This document shows positions 1 through 8,498 of a DNA stretch of 8,813 nt, in pieces (positions within the stretch are counted from its first letter, which is position 1; each line of letters starts with the position of its first letter). Both the position numbers and the translations under genes were made by a program. The notes beneath the pieces were generated by a model that was given only the letters and a program-made list of their open reading frames with translations, was not told where the DNA came from and ran no database searches. The DNA comes from Dehalococcoidia bacterium (GTDB taxonomy: Bacteria; Chloroflexota; Dehalococcoidia; Tepidiformales; Tepidiformaceae): NCBI GenBank assembly GCA_023228745.1, contig JALOAP010000104.1, positions 1 to 8,813 on the forward strand. The letters are read 5' to 3'.

Positions 1-1
1 C

Positions 2-939
2 GACGCCCTCAAGCTCGTCGGCAAGGAAGACCTGCGGCCCGCTCACGCAGACCGCTGGGTGTTCGAATTCGCACCCTACGCCACCTTCATTCCCGTCTTC
101 ATCATCCTCGTCACACTGCCCTTCGCCCAGGACTGGGGAGTTCGAAACCTCACCCTCGGCCTCTTCTTCGTCTTCGCCATCCTTGGCCTCAATATCGTTG
201 GCATCCTGATGGCGGGCCTCGGCTCAGGGAACAAGTTCGCGCTTCTTGGTGGCGTCCGCGCCGCCGCGCAGATGATTAGCTACGAGATTCCGCTCGTGCT
301 CAGTCTGCTCACCGTCGCGATGGTCGCCCGCACGCTCGACCTCAACGTGATCGCCTCGCTCCAGGCGGACCGGCCCTACATCATCCTCCAGCCGCTCGCA
401 TTCGCCATCTTCTTCATCGCGATGCTCGCCGAACTGCACCGCGCACCCTTCGACATCCCCGTCGCCGAATCCGAAATCGTCGGCGGCTACTTCGTCGAGT
501 TCTCCGGCATTCGCTGGTCGATGTTCCAGCTCACCGAGTACGCGTCGATGTGGGCCTTCAGCGTGTTCGGTTCGGTGCTCTTCCTCGGTGGCTGGGCCTT
601 CCCCTTTGGCGAGGACTGGGGGTGGGGCTGGCAGCTCTTCCTCACCTTCACGAAGAGCGTCCTCTTCATCATTGCCATCTTCTGGGTCCGTGCGACCGTG
701 CCCCGGCTCCGCGTGGACCAGCTCATGAGCTTCTGCTGGAAGGTCCTCATCGAACTCAGCTTCGCGCTCTTCCTGGTCAACGCCGGCTTCGTCTTCTACG
801 ACGTGCCAGAGGAGATCATGGCCGTCGTGAACTGGGCCGCAGTGACGGTGTTCCTCGGCTGGCTCTACGTTCGTGGCCGGCGTAAGGCGAACGTCAGCGA
901 ACTCGTGGGCCTCTATCGCACTGCGGAGGTGCCTGCTCG

Positions 940-943
<4 letters not shown>
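2..943 (+). CDS. nuoH: NADH-quinone oxidoreductase subunit H (NuoH), 5'-truncated
   Basis: Membrane subunit of complex I (ND1 family) that forms most of the quinone-binding chamber and anchors the peripheral arm. The frame is open from base 2 and gives 313 residues. It begins with DALKLVGKEDLRP, a motif that lies roughly 50-60 residues into family members, so the true start is outside the window. GTG at 59-61 is an internal valine codon, not the start. Family hallmarks seen: NKFALLGGVRAAAQMISYEI, the quinone-loop block AELHRAPFDIP followed by AESEIVGGYFVEFSGIRW, and a late segment with FWVRATVPRLRVDQLM and FCWKVLIELSFALF. About seven hydrophobic segments are visible. Odd point: the usual PEAE of the quinone loop is PVAE, with valine (GTC at 460-462) replacing the first clustered glutamate. 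The stop TGA overlaps the nuoI ATG by four bases, implying translational coupling. Identity is very sure. Confidence 0.97.
925..930 (+). promoter_or_regulatory. Shine-Dalgarno sequence of nuoI
   Basis: GGAGGT lies inside the 3' end of nuoH, nine bases before the nuoI ATG at 940. It is a near-perfect anti-16S match. It supports the ATGA-overlap start and means nuoI can initiate independently as well as by coupling. Confidence 0.8.
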
Positions 944-2580
<1,637 letters not shown>

Positions 2581-2583
2581 CGC

Positions 2584-3087
2584 ATGGCCACTGAAGTTCT
2601 CTGGTGGATTTTCGCCGTCGCCATCGTTGGCACATCGGCGGGAGTGGTTTTCTCTGGCTCAGTCATTCACGCGGCCATCTTCCTCATCCTCAGCCTTGCC
2701 GGCGTGGGCACGATGTACGTGTTCCTCACCGTCGAGTTCCTGGCGCTCGTCCAGTTCCTTATCTATGGCGGCGCCGTCACCGTGCTCATCCTCCTGGCGC
2801 TCATGCTCACCCGCATGGGTGTCAGTGGCCGGCCCGAACGCGCGACCGGCGGGCAGGCCCCATTCGCGGCCGTCGTCGGCCTCGGGCTTGCCGCGGTGCT
2901 CGTGGGCGTCGCGTTCGTCACCGACTGGCGGGAGTCTGTCCCGGATAACCCGATTAACGTGCCGATTCAGCTCATCAGCGAGCGGCTCTTCAACGACTTC
3001 GGGGCGCCATTCCTGCTGGCCGCCGCGCTCTTGCTGGTAGCCATGGTTGGGGCCATCATCCTTGCCCGGCAAGAGGAGGGCGAGTAG
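2584..3087 (+). CDS. nuoJ: NADH-quinone oxidoreductase subunit J (NuoJ)
   Basis: Small membrane subunit (ND6 family) between the quinone chamber of NuoH and the pump modules. Its third helix takes part in conformational and water-chain coupling. The product has 167 residues and five hydrophobic segments. The diagnostic block VEFLALVQFLIYGGAVTVL lies at about residues 50-68, with E51 and the conserved tyrosine Y61 in the flexible TM3 region. A charged linker at 78-91 and a loop at about 113-136 precede the last helix, which ends LLVAMVGAIILARQEEGE. In that helix PFLL (142-145) stands where many family members have PFE(L/V/I), so a commonly seen glutamate is leucine. The gene starts three bases after the nuoI stop and ends two bases before nuoK. 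Identity is sure. Confidence 0.95.
   Translation: MATEVLWWIFAVAIVGTSAGVVFSGSVIHAAIFLILSLAGVGTMYVFLTVEFLALVQFLIYGGAVTVLILLALMLTRMGVSGRPERATGGQAPFAAVVGLGLAAVLVGVAFVTDWRESVPDNPINVPIQLISERLFNDFGAPFLLAAALLLVAMVGAIILARQEEGE
3073..3080 (+). promoter_or_regulatory. Shine-Dalgarno sequence deciding the nuoK start
   Basis: GAGGAGGG overlaps the end of nuoJ. It is nine bases from ATG 3090 but eighteen from the in-frame ATG at 3099, so the upstream ATG is the better start for nuoK. Confidence 0.8.
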
Positions 3088-3089
3088 CC

Positions 3090-3398
3090 ATGGTTCCGAT
3101 GGAAAACTACCTGGCGCTCAGCGGCATCATCTTCTCGCTCGGCGTCTACGGAGTGCTCGCACGGCGCAACGCTGTTCTCGTCCTTATGGGCATCGAACTC
3201 ATGCTCAATGCAGTGAGCCTCAACTTCGTGACGTTCGCTGCCTACCTCGACCCTGATCGAGTTCTCGGCGCTATCTTCGCCGTGTTTGTCATCACCGTGG
3301 CCGCCGCGGAAGTTGGTCTCGCGCTGGCTATCGTCATCCGGCTCTATCGCGTCCGCCAGACGGCGAACGTCGATGAAGCCAACATCCTGAAGTGGTAA
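3090..3398 (+). CDS. nuoK: NADH-quinone oxidoreductase subunit K (NuoK)
   Basis: Three-helix membrane subunit (ND4L family) that carries part of the buried charged axis linking the quinone site to the antiporter-like pumps. The product is 102 residues, the usual length. Both hallmark membrane glutamates are present: E36 in GIELMLNAV (TM2) and E74 in VAAAEVGLALAIVI (TM3), corresponding to the E36 and E72 region of the E. coli protein. The C-terminus RQTANVDEANILKW resembles the typical family tail (NVDEiNlLK). ATG 3090 is preferred to 3099 on Shine-Dalgarno spacing. The two-base gap after nuoJ and 17-base gap before nuoL keep it in the operon. Nothing is unusual. Confidence 0.96.
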   Translation: MVPMENYLALSGIIFSLGVYGVLARRNAVLVLMGIELMLNAVSLNFVTFAAYLDPDRVLGAIFAVFVITVAAAEVGLALAIVIRLYRVRQTANVDEANILKW

Positions 3399-3415
3399 AA
3401 GGGGCCTAAGAACGG

Positions 3416-5320
3416 ATGGGAGCTGAACAAGCCTGGCTGCTCGCCGCAGTTCCGGCGGGCATGTTCTTTGTGCTCGCCTTATTCGGGCGGTACATGCCCC
3501 GCGGGGGCGACTACCTCGGCGTCCTTGCTATCGGTACGTCGTTCGTCCTCTTTTTCTTCGTCCTCGGCGACTACCTGGACTTCCATAACCTGGGCGCGGG
3601 CCGCACAGCTATCACCGAGTCCATCCACTGGAGTGAGGTCGGTAGCTTCAACCTGGACTTCGGCACCTATGTAGACCCCATCACTGTCGTGATGTTCGGC
3701 GTGGTCACCACCGTGGCGCTGATGGTGAACATCTTCTCCATCGGCTACATGAAGGGAGAGCCGCGCTACTACTGGTTCTTCGCCCTGCTGCAGCTCTTCG
3801 CCGCCTCGATGCTCATGCTCGTGATGGCGGACAACCTGCTCCTCCTCCTCATCTCGTGGGAGCTCGTCGGCGTCTGCTCCTTCCTCCTCATCGGCTTCTA
3901 CTGGGAGAAGCGCAGCGCCACCGAGGCCGCCAAGAAGGCGTTCGTCACCACCCGTGTGGGCGACGTCGGCCTGATGATCGGCATCATCCTGCTCTGGCGC
4001 GAAGCGGGAACGTTCAACATCCAGGAGATCATCGCCCTCGCCCAGAACGGTGGTTTCGGCGAGACCTACCTCTTCGTCGCACTGTCCTTCATCTTCCTTG
4101 GAGCGATGGGTAAGAGCGCCCAGGTGCCCTTCCACGTCTGGCTCCCCGACGCCATGGAAGGCCCGACCCCCGTTTCCGCCCTCATCCACGCGGCAACCAT
4201 GGTCGTCGCCGGCGTCTACCTCGTGGCACGGCTCCTGCCCGCCTACGAAGTGGCCGACAACACGCTCCTTATCATCACCGTCGTCGGTCTGACCACAGCA
4301 CTCCTTTCCGGGTTCATTGCCATCGTCCAGACCGACATCAAGAAGGTGCTCGCCTACTCCACGGTGGGGCAGCTCGGGTTCATGTTCGTGGCGCTCGGTT
4401 CCGGCAACGTCACCGCCGCCATGTTCCACCTCATGACGCACGCCTTCTTCAAGGCCCTGCTCTTCCTCGGCAGCGGCTCGGTCATCCATGCCACCCATCA
4501 CCACCAGGAGATGGAGGATATGGGTGGCCTCTGGCGGAAGATGCCCATCACCGGCACGACGTTCTTCATCGGCTCGGTGGCACTCGCGGGGCTGCCCCCG
4601 CTTGCCGGCTTCTGGTCGAAGGACGAGATCTTCCACGCCGCCGATGAAAAATGGGGCATCTGGGCCTTCCTGCTCCTTGCCTTCGCCGCGGTCATCACGG
4701 CCTTCTACACGACGCGGCTCTTCATCCGCACCTTCATGGGCAAGCCGAACAACCAGGAGGTCTACGACCACACTCACGAGTCGAACGGCTTCATGACGCT
4801 GCCGCTCATCATCCTGGCGGTGCTGGCGATTGGCTCCGGATTCGTCATCTTCCGTGATGTTGGCGAAGCTTTGGGCTTCCCCGGCGGGCTCAGTGAATTC
4901 GTCTTCCTCCACGAGCCACACGAGTACGAAATCGACTGGGGGCTCGCTGGAACCTCGCTCGTGATTGCCCTGCTCGGGGTCTTCCTGGGCGCCTGGTACT
5001 ACTGGGGCGGACGCCTCACTCGTGCCACGCGCGCAGCCCAGTTCCAGCCCGCGATCTACGACATGCTGAAGAACAAGTTCTACTTCGACGACCTGTACCA
5101 GTGGGGCATCAACAACGTTGTCCTCGGGTTCAGCTTCGTCACGGCCTGGTTCGACCGCTACGTCGTCAACGACACTGGCGTCGACGGCTCTGCGCAGATT
5201 ACGGGCTATACAGGCTCCGTCCTGAAATACATTCAGACCGGCCGTGTGCCGAACTACGCTATGGCCATCGCCGTTGGCGTCGTACTGCTCGCGGTCGCCG
5301 GTCTTGCGGTGAGGGGCTAA
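3416..5320 (+). CDS. nuoL: NADH-quinone oxidoreductase subunit L (NuoL)
   Basis: Distal antiporter-like proton channel of complex I (ND5/MrpA family), 634 residues, within the normal range. Expected pump residues are present: E149 in ISWELVGVCSFLLIGF (TM5), K233 in MGKSAQVPFHVWLPDAMEG (TM7), H258 in ALIHAATMV (TM8), the TDIKKVLAYSTVGQLG segment (306-321), K346 in HAFFKALLF, and K402 in GFWSKDEI (TM12). The C-terminal part contains the long lateral helix region, including QPAIYDMLKNKFYFDDLYQW (544-563), and a final membrane anchor at about 613-631. A small histidine cluster, HATHHHQ (358-364), lies in a loop where family members often carry one or two histidines. Start ATG 3416 follows AAAAGGGG (3397-3404) at an 11-base spacing. 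It lies between nuoK and nuoM in standard order. All key residues are intact. Confidence 0.97.
   Translation: MGAEQAWLLAAVPAGMFFVLALFGRYMPRGGDYLGVLAIGTSFVLFFFVLGDYLDFHNLGAGRTAITESIHWSEVGSFNLDFGTYVDPITVVMFGVVTTVALMVNIFSIGYMKGEPRYYWFFALLQLFAASMLMLVMADNLLLLLISWELVGVCSFLLIGFYWEKRSATEAAKKAFVTTRVGDVGLMIGIILLWREAGTFNIQEIIALAQNGGFGETYLFVALSFIFLGAMGKSAQVPFHVWLPDAMEGPTPVSALIHAATMVVAGVYLVARLLPAYEVADNTLLIITVVGLTTALLSGFIAIVQTDIKKVLAYSTVGQLGFMFVALGSGNVTAAMFHLMTHAFFKALLFLGSGSVIHATHHHQEMEDMGGLWRKMPITGTTFFIGSVALAGLPPLAGFWSKDEIFHAADEKWGIWAFLLLAFAAVITAFYTTRLFIRTFMGKPNNQEVYDHTHESNGFMTLPLIILAVLAIGSGFVIFRDVGEALGFPGGLSEFVFLHEPHEYEIDWGLAGTSLVIALLGVFLGAWYYWGGRLTRATRAAQFQPAIYDMLKNKFYFDDLYQWGINNVVLGFSFVTAWFDRYVVNDTGVDGSAQITGYTGSVLKYIQTGRVPNYAMAIAVGVVLLAVAGLAVRG
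5311..5316 (+). promoter_or_regulatory. Shine-Dalgarno sequence of nuoM
   Basis: GAGGGG inside the last codons of nuoL, seven bases before ATG 5324, supports that start. Confidence 0.65.
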
Positions 5321-5323
5321 CCA

Positions 5324-6841
5324 ATGACCTTCGATGAGGGCCAGGGCTACGTCGTCCTCGCCACGCTCCTGACGCCACTCGTGGCGATGACCCTGCTGGT
5401 CTTCGTGCCGGGATACCAGAAGACGCTCGTCCGCTGGATCTCGCTCGTCGCCGGCGCAGTAATGCTGGGCCTATCGACCTACATCTTCGTGGCCTACCAG
5501 GTCGAAAGCGGCGGCGACTTCTCCCCAATCCAGATGCAGCTCCGCTGGGACTGGGTCGAGAACACCGCCTTCCTTGGCGACAACGGCATCCAGCTCCATC
5601 TCGGCGTCGATGGCATATCCGCGACCATGGCGCTGCTCACCGGCGTCGTCGCCTTCGCCGGCACGCTTGCCTCCATCAAGCTCGACTACCGGACGAAAGA
5701 CTTCTTCATCCTCTTCTGGGCGCTCGTTGGCGGCTGTTTCGGCACCTTCTTTGCGCTCGACCTCTTCTTCTTCTTCTTCTTCTACGAACTGGCGGTCGTG
5801 CCGCTCTATCTGCTCATCGGCATCTGGGGTTCTACGCGCAAGGAATATGGCGCAATGAAGCTCACGCTGATGTTGGTCGGCGGCTCCGTCCTCATCTGGA
5901 TCGGTATCTTCGCCGTCTTCCACGAGGCAGGCCTCGGCACCTTCAACCTGGTCGCCCTCTGGGAGGCAGGACAGAACGGCGCCCTCAGCCCCACCTTCCA
6001 AAAGACGTTCTTCCCGTTCTTCGTTATCGGCTGTGGCGTCCTGGCCGCTCTCTGGCCCTTCCACACCTGGTCGCCCGACGGCCATATGTCGGCTCCGACC
6101 GCCGTTTCGATGGTGCACGCGGGCGTCCTGATGAAGCTCGGAGCGTTCGGCATTATCCGTCTCGGTATCCAACTCCTCCCTGAAGGTGCGGAGTTCTGGA
6201 TGCCCGGCCTGATGGTTCTCGGGACCATCGGTGCCGTCTACGGTTCCATCGCCGCGCTCACCCAGCGGGACTTCAAGCTCATCTCCGGCTACAGCTCGGT
6301 GAGCCACATGGGCTACGTCCTCATGGGCCTCGCGACCATGAGTGCCATCGGCATTACCGGCGCCGTACTCCAAATGTTCAGCCACGGCGTCATGACGGCC
6401 CTCGTCTTCCTCATGATTGGCGCCATCTACGACCAGGCCCATACCCGCGACCTGCGGGACTTCGGAGGCATCACCAAGGTGATGCCCATGTGGGTCGTCT
6501 TCTACACCATTGCCGGCCTTGCAAACGTCGGCCTGCCCGGGCTATCCGGCTTCACGGCCGAGTTCCACATCTTCGTCGGCACCTTCCAGACCTATCCGCT
6601 ATTCGGTGGCCTGGCCATCCTCGCCGCCGCCATCGCAGCAGCCTACATGCTGCGGCTCTTCTCGATGGTCTTCTTCGGGCCCACGAACCCGAGATGGTCC
6701 AGCCTCCACGACCTCACACCGATGGAGCGCATGTCCGGCGCCCTGCTCCTCGGTGCCATCGTCATCATGGGTGTGTGGTGGGCGCCGTTCGTCGACCGCA
6801 TCGGCGACACGGTCGAACTCCTTCCGAGGGTGGCGAGCTAA
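5324..6841 (+). CDS. nuoM: NADH-quinone oxidoreductase subunit M (NuoM)
   Basis: Middle antiporter-like proton channel of complex I (ND4 family), 505 residues, normal length, with about fourteen hydrophobic segments. Signature parts: TM5 glutamate E155 (FFYELAVVPLYLLIGIWG), the PFHTWSPDGHMSAPTAVS loop (245-262), K271 in HAGVLMKLGAFG (TM8), FKLISGYSSVSHMGYVLMG (317-335), H354 in MFSHGVMTALVFLM, and the TM12 glutamate E413 in GLPGLSGFTAEFHIF. Odd point: the TM7 lysine, which sits seven residues before the histidine of PFHTW in the family (K234 in E. coli), is leucine here (L240, CTG at 6041-6043). TM8 has a histidine, H265, in MVHAGVLMK where E. coli has leucine. Six phenylalanines in a row (148-153) precede the TM5 glutamate. 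Three bases separate it from nuoL, and its TAA directly abuts the nuoN ATG. Confidence 0.97.
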   Translation: MTFDEGQGYVVLATLLTPLVAMTLLVFVPGYQKTLVRWISLVAGAVMLGLSTYIFVAYQVESGGDFSPIQMQLRWDWVENTAFLGDNGIQLHLGVDGISATMALLTGVVAFAGTLASIKLDYRTKDFFILFWALVGGCFGTFFALDLFFFFFFYELAVVPLYLLIGIWGSTRKEYGAMKLTLMLVGGSVLIWIGIFAVFHEAGLGTFNLVALWEAGQNGALSPTFQKTFFPFFVIGCGVLAALWPFHTWSPDGHMSAPTAVSMVHAGVLMKLGAFGIIRLGIQLLPEGAEFWMPGLMVLGTIGAVYGSIAALTQRDFKLISGYSSVSHMGYVLMGLATMSAIGITGAVLQMFSHGVMTALVFLMIGAIYDQAHTRDLRDFGGITKVMPMWVVFYTIAGLANVGLPGLSGFTAEFHIFVGTFQTYPLFGGLAILAAAIAAAYMLRLFSMVFFGPTNPRWSSLHDLTPMERMSGALLLGAIVIMGVWWAPFVDRIGDTVELLPRVAS

Positions 6842-8359
6842 ATGCGCGACTACACCATCTTCATCCCCGAATTTATCGCTGCGGGCGCTGCGATCGGCAT
6901 CATTGCCCTCGAGTTGTTCGTACCGCGCATCCGGAAGGATGTCCTTGCCTACCTCACCTTCGCGGTGGCCGTGGTGTGGGGCGTCGCATCGCTCTTCTAC
7001 ATCGGCAAGGACCCGAACAGCTTCCAGGGCGTCATCCAGGTCGATAACTTCACGACCTTCTTCCGCCTGCTGAGCGCCGGGACCGTCGCAGTGACAGCCC
7101 TCATGTCGGCGCACTACCTGCGCGACCGCACGGCCACGGCGAGCGAGTACTACGGCTTGCTCCTCATCGCCGGCTGCGGCGCCGTCTACATGGCTGCCGC
7201 GCGCGAACTGATGACCGCCTACATTTCGCTCGAAGTGCTGACCTTCTGCCTCTACATCCTCGTCGGGTACGTGAAGCGGGAGACCATCGGCAGTGAAGCG
7301 AGCCTGAAGTACATCCTCCTCGGCGCCTTCTCGAGCGCCACGCTGCTCTACGGCATCAGCCTCATCTACGGCATCACCGGTAGCACCTTCTACGACGAGA
7401 TCGCGGCCGCACTCGCCGAGCGCGCGAGCGGAACCGACCCCGCCGTCATCGTCGGCCTGATGCTCATCCTCGCCGGTGTTGGCTTCAAGGTGTCGGCTGC
7501 GCCGTTCCACATGTGGGCCCCCGATGCCTACGAGGGTGCACCGCTGCCAATCACGGCGTTCCTTTCGACGCTGTCGAAGGCCGCCGGCTTCGCGCTCTTC
7601 CTGCGGCTCTTCGCGGGCGCCTTCAATACCGACGCCGTCGAGTGGCGCTGGGCCGTCGCGCTCCTTGCTGCCGTGACGATGGTGCTCGGCAACCTGATCG
7701 CCATCCAACAGACGAACATGAAACGCCTCATCGCCTACAGCTCGATCGGCCAGGTCGGCTACATGCTCGTGGTCATCGCAGCGATGGGCTATGGCGATGC
7801 CGAGGTGGGCAAGAACGCCTCGAGCGCGCTCCTGCTCCACCTCGTCGGCTACGTCATCTCGACGCTGGCGCTCTTCACGGCGCTCACTGCCTACTACAAC
7901 AAGACGGGCGACGACTCCATCGCTGGCCTGCGGGGCATGGCCGAGACGCAGCCCTTCCTCGCGCTCGTTATCACGGTGTCGCTCTTCTCCTTCGCCGGGC
8001 TGCCGTTCTTCGCCGGGTTCGCTACCAAGCTCTTCATGTTCCAGTCGGCGACCTCAGACGACCTGCTCTGGCTCGTGGGCCTGGCCGTGGTGAACAGCTT
8101 CATCTCGCTCTACTACTACCTGATGGTGATGCGGCAGATGTACATGTTCGACCCGCGGCCGGGACTTGCACGGTTCCGGGTCAGCCCGGTCCTCTGGGTG
8201 CTGGGTGCGGGTCTGCTGGCCGGTGTGCTGTTCATCGGTGTCTACCCCGGCCCACTGTTCGAAGGGGCCGAGCGCGCTGCTGGTCCGCTCTTCGAACTTG
8301 GCGCCGACGTGGAGGCGGGCCGTCTCACGGGTGGCCCGGAGCATGTCTCCACGCCCTGA
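6842..8359 (+). CDS. nuoN: NADH-quinone oxidoreductase subunit N (NuoN)
   Basis: Antiporter-like proton channel nearest the heel of complex I (ND2 family), 505 residues. The full set of family charged residues is visible: E131 in ISLEVLTFCLYILVGY (TM5), K156 in SEASLKYILLGAF, K216 in GVGFKVSAAPFHMWAPDAYE (TM7), K246 in STLSKAAGF (TM8), and K396 in FAGFATKLFMF (TM12). These match the E. coli E133/K158/K217/K247/K395 series. The TNMKRLIAYSSIGQVGYML segment (291-309) is also typical. After the last helix a hydrophilic tail of about 30 residues ends in PEHVSTP. The ATG follows the nuoM stop with no gap; a weak GAGGG at 6826-6830 is the only nearby Shine-Dalgarno candidate, so coupling or reinitiation is likely. 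It is the last gene of the operon, followed by a hairpin. Confidence 0.97.
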   Translation: MRDYTIFIPEFIAAGAAIGIIALELFVPRIRKDVLAYLTFAVAVVWGVASLFYIGKDPNSFQGVIQVDNFTTFFRLLSAGTVAVTALMSAHYLRDRTATASEYYGLLLIAGCGAVYMAAARELMTAYISLEVLTFCLYILVGYVKRETIGSEASLKYILLGAFSSATLLYGISLIYGITGSTFYDEIAAALAERASGTDPAVIVGLMLILAGVGFKVSAAPFHMWAPDAYEGAPLPITAFLSTLSKAAGFALFLRLFAGAFNTDAVEWRWAVALLAAVTMVLGNLIAIQQTNMKRLIAYSSIGQVGYMLVVIAAMGYGDAEVGKNASSALLLHLVGYVISTLALFTALTAYYNKTGDDSIAGLRGMAETQPFLALVITVSLFSFAGLPFFAGFATKLFMFQSATSDDLLWLVGLAVVNSFISLYYYLMVMRQMYMFDPRPGLARFRVSPVLWVLGAGLLAGVLFIGVYPGPLFEGAERAAGPLFELGADVEAGRLTGGPEHVSTP

Positions 8360-8387
8360 TCCTTCCGAAATTGGGGGATGCATATAC

Positions 8388-8412
8388 ACGGCCCGGGTTT
8401 TGCCCGGGCCGT
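8388..8412 (+). terminator. Hairpin terminator after nuoN
   Basis: A perfect 10-base-pair GC-rich stem, ACGGCCCGGG (8388-8397) with CCCGGGCCGT (8403-8412), closes a 5-base TTTTG loop 29 bases after the nuoN stop. The T-tract is weak (TTCT follows the stem), so it could be intrinsic with poor release or a 3'-end-stabilising hairpin. Its position marks the end of the nuo operon. Confidence 0.75.
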
Positions 8413-8440
8413 TCTGCTACCCACATGAAGCCGGGAGCCG

Positions 8441-8470
8441 TTGATTGCACGTGCAATGAGCTGGTACGTT
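8441..8470 (+). promoter_or_regulatory. Candidate promoter for the PPOX-family gene
   Basis: TTGATT (8441-8446) and TACGTT (8465-8470) are spaced by 18 bases and resemble weak housekeeping -35 and -10 elements. Transcription would begin about 22 bases before the TTG start, just upstream of its Shine-Dalgarno. A separate promoter is expected because a terminator-like hairpin isolates this gene from nuoN. The -10 match is poor, so this is tentative. Confidence 0.3.
8444..8457. promoter_or_regulatory. Perfect 14-base palindrome, possible operator
   Basis: ATTGCACGTGCAAT is a perfect inverted repeat without a spacer. It overlaps the candidate -35 element, 41 bases before the downstream gene's start codon. 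Its placement and symmetry fit a dimeric repressor or activator site, but no regulator is known. Confidence 0.35.
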
Positions 8471-8480
8471 CGATTCGAAC
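8468..8480. promoter_or_regulatory. Second inverted repeat, possible operator
   Basis: GTTCGA and TCGAAC flank a single central T. The element overlaps the candidate -10 region and likely transcription start. It differs in sequence from the 14-base palindrome, and their centres are 23-24 bases apart. Confidence 0.3.
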
Positions 8481-8486
8481 AGCAAC

Positions 8487-8491
8487 AGGAG
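8487..8491 (+). promoter_or_regulatory. Shine-Dalgarno sequence deciding the TTG start
   Basis: AGGAG lies seven bases before TTG 8499. The same frame has a TGA stop at 8457-8459 and no ATG or GTG between that stop and the TTG. The family's usual N-terminus (MAQIPDSHRD-like) fits exactly at this codon. Confidence 0.8.
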
Positions 8492-8498
8492 CAAGCCC

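Noticed and set aside
59..61. GTG as the start codon of nuoH
   Set aside because: Homology to NuoH continues upstream in frame to base 2 (DALKLVGKEDLRP), so this is an internal valine and the gene is cut by the window edge.
3099..3101. Alternative ATG for nuoK
   Set aside because: It is eighteen bases from the strong GAGGAGGG site, against nine for ATG 3090.
4487..4507. Histidine cluster HATHHHQ in NuoL as a possible metal site
   Set aside because: This loop commonly carries histidines in NuoL homologues, and nothing else in the sequence supports a metal centre.
3479..4921. 480-codon open frame on the minus strand opposite nuoL
   Set aside because: It is a shadow of a high-GC membrane-protein gene. 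The complements of Leu/Val/Phe/Ile codons read as Glu/Asp/Lys, giving an implausible Asp/Glu/His-rich product with no recognisable domain.
5471..6442. 323-codon open frame on the minus strand opposite nuoM
   Set aside because: Shadow with runs of glutamate mirroring the TTC run of nuoM. No domain or ribosome site is seen.
6599..7840. 413-codon open frame on the minus strand opposite the nuoM end and nuoN
   Set aside because: It has the same acidic, His-rich shadow composition, lies opposite two well-conserved genes and spans their junction.
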